Shown here: in pieces, positions 22,276 through 29,965 of the stretch | Position numbering within the stretch: position 1 is the stretch's first letter | Layout: the number at the start of each line of letters is the position of its first letter | Source: a virus | Length of the DNA stretch: 62,337 nucleotides | Strand: one strand, 5' to 3' | IMG/VR virus record: IMGVR_UViG_3300027985_000790 | Span: 1-62,337 of that record | The notes under the pieces: generated by a model | Database searches by the model: none | What the model saw: only the letters and a program-made list of their open reading frames with translations | Told to the model about the DNA's origin: nothing | Program-made: the position numbers and the translations under genes

Positions 22276-22544
22276 TAGAAGTGCCTCCAGTTACAGGCGC
22301 TGCTAGTCGCGCTCATGTGAGCCTGCAGCTCCGAATCTACTACCTTGACACCATCGTCTGAGAAGACTCGGGATCCCACCGGTGGAATGTAGTGAGGCAA
22401 CTTAGTGGTTACTCCTGTCCAGCAAAGGATATCTTTACCTTCCTTCGAGTAGATGGACATGGGTGGTTCATCAATCCCGCTCCAGATCCACTCTACGTTG
22501 GTGTCGTCTTTGTTCGCAAACTTCATGAGGCAACCGTACAGCAT
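22275..22544 (-). CDS. Unknown protein, small
   Basis: An 89-residue protein with several Trp and Cys (VEWIWSGIDEPPMSIYSKEG), predicted beta-rich, ending in NWRHF. AGGAGCAAGGCC precedes the ATG. The first ~74 bases overlap a different-frame gene (22471-22644), unusual even for this dense genome. Confidence 0.6.
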   Translation of the reverse strand: MLYGCLMKFANKDDTNVEWIWSGIDEPPMSIYSKEGKDILCWTGVTTKLPHYIPPVGSRVFSDDGVKVVDSELQAHMSATSSACNWRHF

Positions 22545-22644
22545 GGCCTTGCTCCTGGTAGAGTTTAAGCATTTGTGGCGACGGCGGAGCGCTCCACAGG
22601 TTTATGGGGCCAAACTTGAAATCTGGCCATTCTATCTTGGGCAT
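22471..22644 (-). CDS. Small protein with DFKFGPINLWS motif
   Basis: A 57-residue frame starting MPKIEWPDFKFGPINLWSAP; short phage proteins with a 'KFGP(I/V)NLW' core recur near replication genes. It starts in a TAATG overlap with the upstream gene and overlaps the next gene (22275-22544) by 74 bases in another frame. Only the N-terminal ~33 residues look protein-like; the rest may be read-through. Confidence 0.45.
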   Translation of the reverse strand: MPKIEWPDFKFGPINLWSAPPSPQMLKLYQEQGHAVRLPHEVCEQRRHQRRVDLERD

Positions 22645-22802
22645 TATTTACCCCACTTCAAAGCAGCATTCCAGATAGACCACATGTCTTCTACCCAGGT
22701 GAGCATATATTCACCCGAAGAGTATCTCGAGAGAACGAAGTCCCTTGGTAGACCTTGGGCTGCTGCAGTGCGCATGACTTCTACTTCAAAAGCGGTTCTC
22801 AT
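22644..22802 (-). CDS. Small protein, unknown
   Basis: A 52-residue protein (MRTAFEVEVMRTAAAQGLPR, ending WSIWNAALKWGK). The ATG overlaps the upstream stop (ATGA), giving a clean coupling site. Helical and amphipathic; no family recognised. It is too short to find by a simple length threshold but has clean boundaries. Confidence 0.6.
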   Translation of the reverse strand: MRTAFEVEVMRTAAAQGLPRDFVLSRYSSGEYMLTWVEDMWSIWNAALKWGK

Positions 22803-23203
22803 TTGGACACCTTCTCGAGTACTTCCTCAAGAACGGTAGCAACGTTCTGCAACCCCCTAGCCAGGTCCCCATTTATGGCATCAACCAGATCCTTGCGACC
22901 GAAGCCATGCGCGATGCTGATAACGCTCTCCGTCTCGTCACGAAGGCGAAGAGCAGCTTCCATCTGCTCACAGACCATGCGCCGGATGTCCCCCGCACCA
23001 ACGGAGGGCCCTGCAGTAGTGGCTATGAACAGCAGCGCGCTTATTGACGCAGCGGGCAGGAAAGCTTGGGGGTGCTTGCTGTCATAGTCGTACTCGGAGA
23101 TAAGAAGCGACCACATCTTGGGCGCCAGCTTCTTGACCCAGTACGCCATGGCGGGATCTGGGATTATCTCGTCCATCTCCCTCTCAAACTGTTCCTTATT
23201 CAT
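22799..23203 (-). CDS. Unknown helical protein
   Basis: A 134-residue protein starting MNKEQFEREMDEIIPDPAMA, with helices rich in Glu, Arg and Leu (EQMEAALRLRDETESVISIA). The ATG at 23203 is in an ATGAATAA overlap with the upstream stop. It follows the SprT-like gene in the same run. Function is unknown. Confidence 0.7.
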   Translation of the reverse strand: MNKEQFEREMDEIIPDPAMAYWVKKLAPKMWSLLISEYDYDSKHPQAFLPAASISALLFIATTAGPSVGAGDIRRMVCEQMEAALRLRDETESVISIAHGFGRKDLVDAINGDLARGLQNVATVLEEVLEKVSK

Positions 23204-23774
23204 GGACAACCACCTTGCCTTCGCATTCAGGGTTAGGGCAGCGCAGCTCCTGGCCTTCGCAGACCCACTTACCAGCGGCACGGAAGATGAAACCACACTC
23301 GGGGCATTCGCACTTGAGCATGCGGGTCCCCTGCTTGGGCTTGGCGCTTGACTGTCCGCTCAACTTGGCGCCGGGCATGGGACCCAGCTCATCCAGGATG
23401 GGTTGGGCCCACTCACGCCACTTATCACCGGCAGTGGTAGCCGTCATCTTGCCTTCCAGGCCGAGGGCGATAGCCACTCGCCGGAAGTTACCGCCGTGCT
23501 TCTGGTCGAGTCCCACAGCAGCGTGGATCAGTTCATGGGTGAGGGTGGCAGCGATATCTTCAACCGTTTCCAAGCCGGGAACCACGAAGATCTCAAACGT
23601 GCCATCTTCTGAGCAAGTGCAGTTCCAGCACTCACCGATGGCTTTGGAGCGTTGCCCACGAGAGGTAAAACCAACAGACATCCGCACCTTGGCGGGGATC
23701 TCGACTTCCGCCAGGGCCTTGAAGTGGCGGCGGGATTTTTCAGTGAAGGCCATAAGCCAATCTTCGCGGTTCAT
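23196..23774 (-). CDS. SprT-like zinc metalloprotease
   Basis: A 192-residue protein. Zinc motif HELIH at residues 80-84 (ATLTHELIHAA) with a third His at 93 in DQKHGGNFR; a C-terminal four-Cys ribbon (CECPECGF then CPNPEC) is typical of SprT/Spartan-like proteases. In cells these degrade DNA-crosslinked proteins; a phage version may assist replication. The ATG at 23774 follows GAGGAGAAC and has its own promoter at 23802. Confidence 0.85.
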   Translation of the reverse strand: MNREDWLMAFTEKSRRHFKALAEVEIPAKVRMSVGFTSRGQRSKAIGECWNCTCSEDGTFEIFVVPGLETVEDIAATLTHELIHAAVGLDQKHGGNFRRVAIALGLEGKMTATTAGDKWREWAQPILDELGPMPGAKLSGQSSAKPKQGTRMLKCECPECGFIFRAAGKWVCEGQELRCPNPECEGKVVVHE

Positions 23775-23801
23775 ATTCCGTTCTCCTCGTTGCTTTATTT
23801 G

Positions 23802-23829
23802 AGTATGACATATCACTCAGTTATTGCAA
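23802..23829 (-). promoter_or_regulatory. Promoter TTGCAA-N16-CATACT
   Basis: Minus-strand boxes in front of the SprT-like gene, with the shared 16-base spacer. They overlap the 3' end of 23821-24054. Confidence 0.6.
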
Positions 23830-24054
23830 CTTACCGGTGTAGCCACCCGTTGGGTTTTCGAGGATCTCACGGTTGCCCGCGCTCATGGTGAAGGTGTCGT
23901 AGTCGACTATCTCAAAATCCAGCTTCTTGTTAGCATTGATTCGAGTCACGAACTGTGCTGCTTCTTCAACGGAAGGAACTTCCACGAAGTCCACCTCTAC
24001 TATCCCGTTCTTGGGACTCAGGTGGTTGTACTGTTTAACTATTCTGATTTGCAT
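23821..24054 (-). CDS. Small protein, unknown
   Basis: A 77-residue, strand-rich acidic protein (MQIRIVKQYNHLSPKNGIVE). GAGGTGATCT precedes the ATG. It is downstream of and overlaps the dCMP deaminase gene. No motif recognised. Confidence 0.7.
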   Translation of the reverse strand: MQIRIVKQYNHLSPKNGIVEVDFVEVPSVEEAAQFVTRINANKKLDFEIVDYDTFTMSAGNREILENPTGGYTGKLQ

Positions 24055-24466
24055 AGATCACCTCTACTCCTGCTTCATCAAACATGGTGGCAGCAATGGC
24101 GAACTCGTCCACACCCATGCCTACGCACTGACCGTCACCCACAAACACTCGCTGAATGCCCGCCTGGATAATCAGCTTGGCACAGCCGGCGCAAGGGTGG
24201 TGAGTAACGTACAAGTCAGCATCTTTCGTGCTGTAGCCGAGAAAAGCTGCCTGAGCAATGGCGTTCACTTCTGCGTGGGCGGTGAAAAGATACTTGATAG
24301 GCCTTTCATGTCTTTCCGGCAGGTCAATTACCTGGTTGGGCAAGTTGTTGCAAGCGGCTATGTCGTAACCTGGTGCAGCCAGCACAGCTCCCACTTTTGT
24401 CGTGTCAAGGCTTTCTTTAGCGGCTTCTGCCGCCATGGCCATATAGAAAGCTACCTCTGGTTTCAT
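24035..24466 (-). CDS. dCMP deaminase-like zinc enzyme
   Basis: A 143-residue cytidine/dCMP deaminase. The zinc-binding HAE is at residues 64-66 (THAHAEVNA-type) with PCAGC at 91-95, spaced as in dCMP deaminases; it converts dCMP to dUMP and would supply dTMP synthesis. No thymidylate synthase gene is visible in the window. It overlaps the clamp-loader gene upstream by four bases. Confidence 0.9.
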   Translation of the reverse strand: MKPEVAFYMAMAAEAAKESLDTTKVGAVLAAPGYDIAACNNLPNQVIDLPERHERPIKYLFTAHAEVNAIAQAAFLGYSTKDADLYVTHHPCAGCAKLIIQAGIQRVFVGDGQCVGMGVDEFAIAATMFDEAGVEVIYANQNS

Positions 24467-25377
24467 TTCCGGTTTCTCCTGTAGTCGAGACGAGCCACAC
24501 GGAGCAGTATATCGCCCAAGTAGTTCTGCTCCACAGCGGGTTTCTCGAACTCACCCAAAACTGTGAAAGCCCACACTTGTCTGCTGCTCAAAGCCACGGC
24601 TTGGAGGTACTGGAACACCACAATGCGAACGGACTCCGGATTCTCACCTTTGAGGCCTTGCAGCATTTTACAAGCCTCGTCAAAGCTGAAAGTGCTTTTG
24701 CTGAGCAGGCGAGCCAGGTCAATGGCTTCTGGAGCAGCGGGAGCCAGATTCAGAAGTTCCCGAGCAACCTCGAGCGATTCAGCCCCTTGGATGGTGGCCA
24801 GGTTAACCAGTGCTTGCCGGCAAGATCCTTTCGCCATGTTGGCACACAGGTCGTGGTACTCCTTAGGGCAGGAGAGGCCTTCTTCCCAAGCGACGTTGGC
24901 TACCAAGCCTTTGAGCAGCTGGACGCTCACTTCCTTGAGCTGAAGGATAGCACAGCGGGTGCGGATGGTGGCGGGTACCTTGTCAGGCTCTGTGGTACAG
25001 AAGAACCAGAAGGTATCGCCCATGGGTTCTTCTACACTCTTGAGCGATGCATCCCAAGCCTGCTTGGACAACCGGTGAGCCTCGTCAATGACGATGGCAC
25101 GGCCACCCCCAAGAACGGAGCGAGTGGCTGTGGCGGAGATGATCTCACGCATGGCGTCCACGCCGGTATGGCTGGCAGCATCAATCTCTATCAGCTCACA
25201 ATCCAGCTTAGACGCAGCGATTCGGGCCAGCGTCGTTTTCCCTGTGCCGGATGGGCCCGTCAGTATCACCGCTTGGCAGCGTTTCTCTCTGACGATTTCG
25301 CTAAGGGCTGCGACGGTGGCCTTCTGTCCGATTACTTGGTCCCAATCAGTCGGGCGGTATTTGGTGTGATAGGTCAT
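24463..25377 (-). CDS. Clamp-loader subunit (DnaX-like)
   Basis: A 304-residue AAA+ protein. Walker A GPSGTGKTT is at residues 41-49 and Walker B DEAH at 98-101 (AIVIDEAHRLS); a sensor-1 segment CTTEPDKVPATIRTRC follows. This is the gamma/tau pattern of sliding-clamp loaders. It is the only subunit seen, so it may act with host or as a homomer. It overlaps polA upstream by four bases, and the clamp-like protein lies close by. Confidence 0.85.
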   Translation of the reverse strand: MTYHTKYRPTDWDQVIGQKATVAALSEIVREKRCQAVILTGPSGTGKTTLARIAASKLDCELIEIDAASHTGVDAMREIISATATRSVLGGGRAIVIDEAHRLSKQAWDASLKSVEEPMGDTFWFFCTTEPDKVPATIRTRCAILQLKEVSVQLLKGLVANVAWEEGLSCPKEYHDLCANMAKGSCRQALVNLATIQGAESLEVARELLNLAPAAPEAIDLARLLSKSTFSFDEACKMLQGLKGENPESVRIVVFQYLQAVALSSRQVWAFTVLGEFEKPAVEQNYLGDILLRVARLDYRRNRK

Positions 25378-27359
25378 TTTGCTTCGTCCCAGTTGGCTCC
25401 GGTGTTGCTAGATGCAAGCACAGGTACTTCAAGTTTCATGGTAGTTTCCATGGCGTGCACCATCTCTTTGAACGCTTCGCGTCCTTCGGGATTGCGCGGT
25501 ATAGATACGTTCATTTCGTCATGGACGGTGAGGTGCGGAACCAGGACGTTAAAGAGCCCGTCCTCCCACATGTTCACCATGGCCAGTTTCATCAGGTCAG
25601 CAGCAGACCCTTGGAGCAGCGAGTTCAGCGCCTTGTGAGTGAAAGCACGACGAGGACGCCGGCAACGAGGATTGCGGTGGTAGTACTCAATAGCTGCTTG
25701 CTCGTTGTGGAAGATCTTGCCATCACATTCCCATTGCTCAAAGCGCCGACGACGTCCGAGTATGGTGCGGATGATGCCTGTCATGCTCGCACGAGATGAG
25801 GCGGCGTCCAGCATACCTTTGAGGAAAGGCGCCTTGTCGTGGAAGCGGTGTAGGATGACTTCTGCTTCTTGCAGAGATACGCCCAAGTGTCCCGCGAGTG
25901 TAGCTACGCCCATTCCGTACACCACGCCAAAGTTGATGCTTTTGGCGTGCTTCCGCTCCAGGCCGGTCATCTTGGCGGCTGCGTCGTGAGCGTCGGTACT
26001 CGGGTCCCGCAAGTACATCTGCACTACGTCGTTGGCATCTATGCCTCGGGTTATGTGAGCGTAGTGGATGAGGAAGCGGTATTCTATCTGTGACCAGTCA
26101 GCACAGCCCCAATCCATGCCTTCTTCCGGGATGAATATCGACCGGCAAAGAGGGCCCAGCACGGGGTGGCGTGCAGGGATGTTCTGCAGGTTAGGGTTAG
26201 ACGAGGAGAACCGCCCCGACACTGCGCCGCTGTCGTCTGACTTGAGTTGGTTGAACTGGCAGAACAGCCGCCCGTCTACGTGGGAATCCAGAATGTAGGA
26301 CTTGAGGAAGGTTCCGCCTATCTTGTCATACTCCCGAGCACGCACTATCTCTTTAGCCAGTGGGTGTGGGTGAGCTGCCAGCCATTCCTTCTTGAAGGAA
26401 GGCGAGCCTTTGGCCGTTGTGGGATAAGGCAAGTCAAGACGTTTAAACGCTTGGGCGATTGAACCCGCTGTCCACACTTCAACAGCTATACCACACAGCT
26501 CCTTGATTTTCGCCTTGCTGTCTCTGAACTCGTCCAAGGTTCGCTGGTAAGCTATCTCAGCTGCTTCCAGGTTGACTCGGACACCGTAGTGGCGCATCTC
26601 AAGCAGCAGCGGCATGAGGCGGCTTTCCACGTCAAAAACCTGCATGAGGCCCTGCTGGTGGATGATGGGCATCTGCTTGTCCAGGATCTGCCAGGCCAGC
26701 GTGCAGTCCTTCTCGCAGTACTCAGCTGCCCAGCCGGGATCTACGAGATCCATGTGGGAGATGTAGTCCTTGCCGTAAAGTGAGGACAAGCCGTCTGTGT
26801 ATTTGCCTTCTCCCAAATAGTCGAGCGACAGAGCGCCCAGCTTGTAGGTCATGCGGTTCTCGTCAATGAGAGGCTCCGCTATCTGGACGTCTCGGATCTT
26901 GGCGTGGGGGAAGGTCACGTTATGCCGCGTCCGCAACCAGTCGAGGTCATAGATCAGGTTGGCACCTGTTATCTCACCGTGGAAGCGCTGTGCTTCTTCC
27001 CGCAACCAGTCGTAGAAGCGCCCAGGTGATGGTATACACCGGCTGGTATCCGCATGAGCAAGCGGGTAGTATATCGCTCTCGTTGAAGAATACGCGATGC
27101 CCACGCCAACTACTTTACCATCTTTGCGGTGTGCTCCTGGACCTTTTGTTTTGATGTCCGGATCCACGCCTTCGATGTCCAAAGCGATACGTGGAAGCGA
27201 TGCAAACGGCTCAAAGTGGTCAGGAATCTGGTATCCAGGTTTCTTGGGCGCGTTCGAGTTGAAGGCTTCCGTCTTACCACGGCTGCTGGTATCAATGATA
27301 GGAGCAGACGGAGCGGTGATACCCAGCAGGCCGTCTGAGTTGGCCGTAAGGAAAGGCAT
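25374..27359 (-). CDS. polA: DNA polymerase I (family A)
   Basis: A 661-residue replicative polymerase. The N-terminal half holds a 3'-5' exonuclease (IALDIEGVDPD, later ANLIYDLDWLR). The polymerase half shows motif A with CADWSQIEYRF, motif B RKHAKSINFGVVYGMG and motif C VHDEMNVSIP. There is no 5' nuclease domain. It sits between queE and the clamp loader, and overlaps the latter by four bases. A GTTTAAAC site is within its coding region. Confidence 0.95.
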   Translation of the reverse strand: MPFLTANSDGLLGITAPSAPIIDTSSRGKTEAFNSNAPKKPGYQIPDHFEPFASLPRIALDIEGVDPDIKTKGPGAHRKDGKVVGVGIAYSSTRAIYYPLAHADTSRCIPSPGRFYDWLREEAQRFHGEITGANLIYDLDWLRTRHNVTFPHAKIRDVQIAEPLIDENRMTYKLGALSLDYLGEGKYTDGLSSLYGKDYISHMDLVDPGWAAEYCEKDCTLAWQILDKQMPIIHQQGLMQVFDVESRLMPLLLEMRHYGVRVNLEAAEIAYQRTLDEFRDSKAKIKELCGIAVEVWTAGSIAQAFKRLDLPYPTTAKGSPSFKKEWLAAHPHPLAKEIVRAREYDKIGGTFLKSYILDSHVDGRLFCQFNQLKSDDSGAVSGRFSSSNPNLQNIPARHPVLGPLCRSIFIPEEGMDWGCADWSQIEYRFLIHYAHITRGIDANDVVQMYLRDPSTDAHDAAAKMTGLERKHAKSINFGVVYGMGVATLAGHLGVSLQEAEVILHRFHDKAPFLKGMLDAASSRASMTGIIRTILGRRRRFEQWECDGKIFHNEQAAIEYYHRNPRCRRPRRAFTHKALNSLLQGSAADLMKLAMVNMWEDGLFNVLVPHLTVHDEMNVSIPRNPEGREAFKEMVHAMETTMKLEVPVLASSNTGANWDEAK

Positions 27360-28081
27360 TACTCAACCCCCAGGTACTTGTGCAATTGGATGCAAGCGCG
27401 GTAGTTGTGCCTCATGGCAAGATCCTTGACTTGCTCCCGGTTGAGTTTGTTCTTCTCCTCGTCCTGCTCGTCGCAGGGCTGGAGGTACACAGGGCGACCT
27501 CTGGGAGGTCTGGCCGGTCGGCCGCCGCGGAGCTTTGCAGCATCTCGGCCTTCATAGTACTGCATGGGTTGGGTGGGTAAACCATCCCGGACGTCGTAGT
27601 CACCTGCCTTGATAACGTACTTCCAGTGGGTGTCCAAGCCGTCCTGGTAGAAGTTATTATGCACTACTTTACTCTTGGGCGAGATTACAGTGGTTACGCC
27701 TTCTTCTTTGCAGATGTCCTGCCAGTAAGTACCTGCCGTCTCTATCTGAATTTGTGAGAACCCAAAATGCTTGAGCCAGCGCACCAGTTCGGTGAGATCT
27801 TGCCGCAGCGGCTCGCCCCCTGTTATTACCGCCAGTTTGCAGCCGTCTACAGATTCCATCCGGGCCTTAAAAGCTATATCGTAAGGAGCAACGTAGGAGT
27901 CCCCTTTGTCGTCCCAGACGGTATCACAGAACCAGCAACCCAGATTGCAGCCGGTCAAGCGAATGAAAGCCGCGGGCATTCCTGAGAAAGGGCCCTCACC
28001 TTGGAGGGTGAAGAAAACTTCCCGTACTTGGAGCTTGCCTGTGTAAAGCTCCGTACCACGACGAACGTTCTTTCCAAACAT
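27359..28081 (-). CDS. queE: QueE, 7-carboxy-7-deazaguanine synthase
   Basis: A 240-residue radical SAM enzyme. The CX3CX2C cluster is Cys45, Cys49, Cys52 (LTGCNLGCWFCDT), preceded by FFTLQGEGPFSG and followed by VITGGEPL and a VYLQPCDEQ segment typical of QueE. It converts CPH4 to CDG, the third step to preQ0. It overlaps polA by one base and is separated from the other que genes by 4-5 kb of replication genes. GGAGGTCCC precedes the ATG. Confidence 0.93.
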   Translation of the reverse strand: MFGKNVRRGTELYTGKLQVREVFFTLQGEGPFSGMPAAFIRLTGCNLGCWFCDTVWDDKGDSYVAPYDIAFKARMESVDGCKLAVITGGEPLRQDLTELVRWLKHFGFSQIQIETAGTYWQDICKEEGVTTVISPKSKVVHNNFYQDGLDTHWKYVIKAGDYDVRDGLPTQPMQYYEGRDAAKLRGGRPARPPRGRPVYLQPCDEQDEEKNKLNREQVKDLAMRHNYRACIQLHKYLGVE

Positions 28082-28089
28082 GGGACCTC

Positions 28090-29034
28090 CTACTTGGCTC
28101 TGCTGGCCATGATGCCTACTATCTTGGTGCTCTTGAAAGGCACGGGTTTCGGGTAGGCATCAAAGTCGATATGGGTTGCTATACTGACGGCCGAGATAAA
28201 ATGCTTGGCCGTAAAGCAAGCATCTTCAACGTTCAGTTTAATGGACGCTGACACTTCTCGCGTACTCATAACCGCCCCTATTGAGGAGTTCGTGAGGTGG
28301 ATAGCATCTTCGACTCTCTGGGCCGTCTGTAGCAGCGTGTCCCGCACTTCTGCAGAAGTGATTGCCCAGGAAGGTTCTTTGTAAAGCTGCTGGAACGCTT
28401 GGACGACCTTAAGAGGCATCTGGTTTTCCAGGCCGGGAGCACGTACCCACCCGCCGTTCTTTGTCCAAGCAAAGAAGCCCCTTTCATCAATTCCCACAGA
28501 TCCGATTTCATCGGCGAACCGAGCGAGATATTGAGCGAAGCCGTGAGGGAGCGAAACGCTTCCCCAAGGGAGAGAACAGCTTTCTTTAGACCGCACAAGT
28601 ACAGCGTCATTCGTGGCATAGAAGTAACCTTCGTGGTAGAGGACGGACATAGTCCAAGGACGTGCTATCTCGCTTCCGGTGAACTCAAGCATCTCCTTGA
28701 GCGTCCAGCCCACTTCGGGCGTTACAGCAACGCCTTTTGATGCGGGAGGAGTAAACGGCTTGAACTCGGTTGCACGAGCCAGACGCTCGCTGATAGATCC
28801 ATTCTTTACAGATACCTGCTTGGGTGTAACCTTCACTTGAGATCCGGCGGCCAGTATCTTGGAGAAGTCGGGCCCGTTGACAGCGAAGTCCTCAACCTTG
28901 CATGGCTGAGAAGCTTCCAGCGTGGTGCTGCGGGTGCTGAGGAAACCCCCATCAGCCACCACCAGGCATTCATCCTTGAACACCGGACCTGTTTCAATGG
29001 CTGGTTTGATGCGCGTCAGTGCGTCGAAGATCAT
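28090..29034 (-). CDS. DnaN/sliding-clamp-like protein
   Basis: A 314-residue protein of beta-rich pattern (MIFDALTRIKPAIETG, later FYATNDAVLVRS and a closing FKSTKIVGIMASRAK). The repeating three-domain character and position beside polymerase and clamp loader suggest a sliding clamp. There is no strong motif, and the identity rests on the pattern and context. GGAGGACATAGC precedes the ATG. Confidence 0.5.
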   Translation of the reverse strand: MIFDALTRIKPAIETGPVFKDECLVVADGGFLSTRSTTLEASQPCKVEDFAVNGPDFSKILAAGSQVKVTPKQVSVKNGSISERLARATEFKPFTPPASKGVAVTPEVGWTLKEMLEFTGSEIARPWTMSVLYHEGYFYATNDAVLVRSKESCSLPWGSVSLPHGFAQYLARFADEIGSVGIDERGFFAWTKNGGWVRAPGLENQMPLKVVQAFQQLYKEPSWAITSAEVRDTLLQTAQRVEDAIHLTNSSIGAVMSTREVSASIKLNVEDACFTAKHFISAVSIATHIDFDAYPKPVPFKSTKIVGIMASRAK

Positions 29035-29249
29035 GCTATGTCCTCCACCATCTTCCAGACAGCATTGTAGATGGGCCAGTCATTTTCCACGACCACGGAT
29101 TCCAGCGGTTTCTTACCTGCAGCTTGCCGGTACCATGATACTGCGTAGATTAAACTGCTCAGTTGCCCTTGCTGCTCAGGAGTCAGCGCGTTCTTGACGT
29201 CGCTTATCTTGAGCACAATGTATCGTGGTTCTCGTTTAAATTCGGGCAT
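29031..29249 (-). CDS. Small conserved phage protein
   Basis: A 72-residue helical protein starting MPEFKREPRYIVLKISDVKN, ending PIYNAVWKMVED. Proteins with a KLKDIEKALTPEQ-type core and an 'ECVVVE-DWP' centre are frequent in phages. GGAGCAGTAAC precedes the ATG. Function unknown. Confidence 0.75.
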   Translation of the reverse strand: MPEFKREPRYIVLKISDVKNALTPEQQGQLSSLIYAVSWYRQAAGKKPLESVVVENDWPIYNAVWKMVEDIA

Positions 29250-29250
29250 G

Positions 29251-29853
29251 TTACTGCTCCTTCATCTGCCACAGGTTGACACCACGGTCCTCGGCTGCCC
29301 AGAGGACTTCAGCACATGCCATAACGTCCACCATAGCATCATGCGCGCCGGTGAAACCTTCGGGATTGACCAAAGCTCTGTAGGACTCGTCCAGCGAAGG
29401 CCACTTGTACTGCTTGCCGAACCGACCAGGGATCTTGAGTTCATCTACCAAAGACATCATGGTGCAGAACTTGGGCACCTTGTCAAAGACATCAGTGGGC
29501 GAGCCGGACCGAATGTAAGCTTCCCGAGTAATGGGGTTGTCAAAACCGATGTTATGAGCCACCAGGCGGTCGGTGTGCCGCAGAAGGTTATTGAACATGC
29601 CCAGAGCCACGCGGTATGGGACACCAACAGAGTCCACAATTTCGTCCGTGATACCTGACTCAAGGAAGAACTTCTCCTTGGGAATCTCAGCTCGGATGCC
29701 ATTGTGCTCCGGTATGCAGAAGCAGGACAGGTGCCCAACAGGACGGCGACCTTCAAACAAGATGCCTGCCAGCTGGACCAGGTAAGGCTTAGGCATCCCC
29801 TTCTTAATCACACCGTCGGTTTCGGTATCAAACACCAAGGTTCTTACGGGCAT
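29251..29853 (-). CDS. DnaQ-like 3'-5' exonuclease
   Basis: A 200-residue protein with ExoI DTET (Asp9, Glu11 in VFDTETDGV), ExoII HNIGFDNP and ExoIII HDAMVDVMAC: the DEDDh set. It may proofread or process DNA. It follows the helicase region and overlaps the membrane peptide gene by ten bases. GGGAGGCTCAT precedes the ATG. Confidence 0.9.
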   Translation of the reverse strand: MPVRTLVFDTETDGVIKKGMPKPYLVQLAGILFEGRRPVGHLSCFCIPEHNGIRAEIPKEKFFLESGITDEIVDSVGVPYRVALGMFNNLLRHTDRLVAHNIGFDNPITREAYIRSGSPTDVFDKVPKFCTMMSLVDELKIPGRFGKQYKWPSLDESYRALVNPEGFTGAHDAMVDVMACAEVLWAAEDRGVNLWQMKEQ

Positions 29854-29957
29854 ATGAGCCTCCCAATATAGTAGCAGAAGCTTCCCAAAGCCGCTCCACT
29901 AAGGAGTATGGCTACTGCTATGGAAGCATGGAGAAAAATGCATTTTACTCGTTTCAT
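29844..29957 (-). CDS. 37-residue membrane peptide
   Basis: MKRVKCIFLHASIAVAILLS and then GAALGSFCYYIGRLICP: a basic start and one hydrophobic segment. AGGCGG precedes the ATG, and it lies in the 100-base gap between helicase and exonuclease. Three Cys in a short peptide are notable. Possibly a holin-like or small regulatory peptide; unsupported. Confidence 0.5.
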   Translation of the reverse strand: MKRVKCIFLHASIAVAILLSGAALGSFCYYIGRLICP

Positions 29958-29965
29958 ACAACCGC

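Noticed and set aside
24577-25638. A 353-residue plus-strand open frame opposite the clamp loader
   Set aside because: It is antisense to DnaX-like and PolA coding sequence with clear motifs, and no start signal was found.
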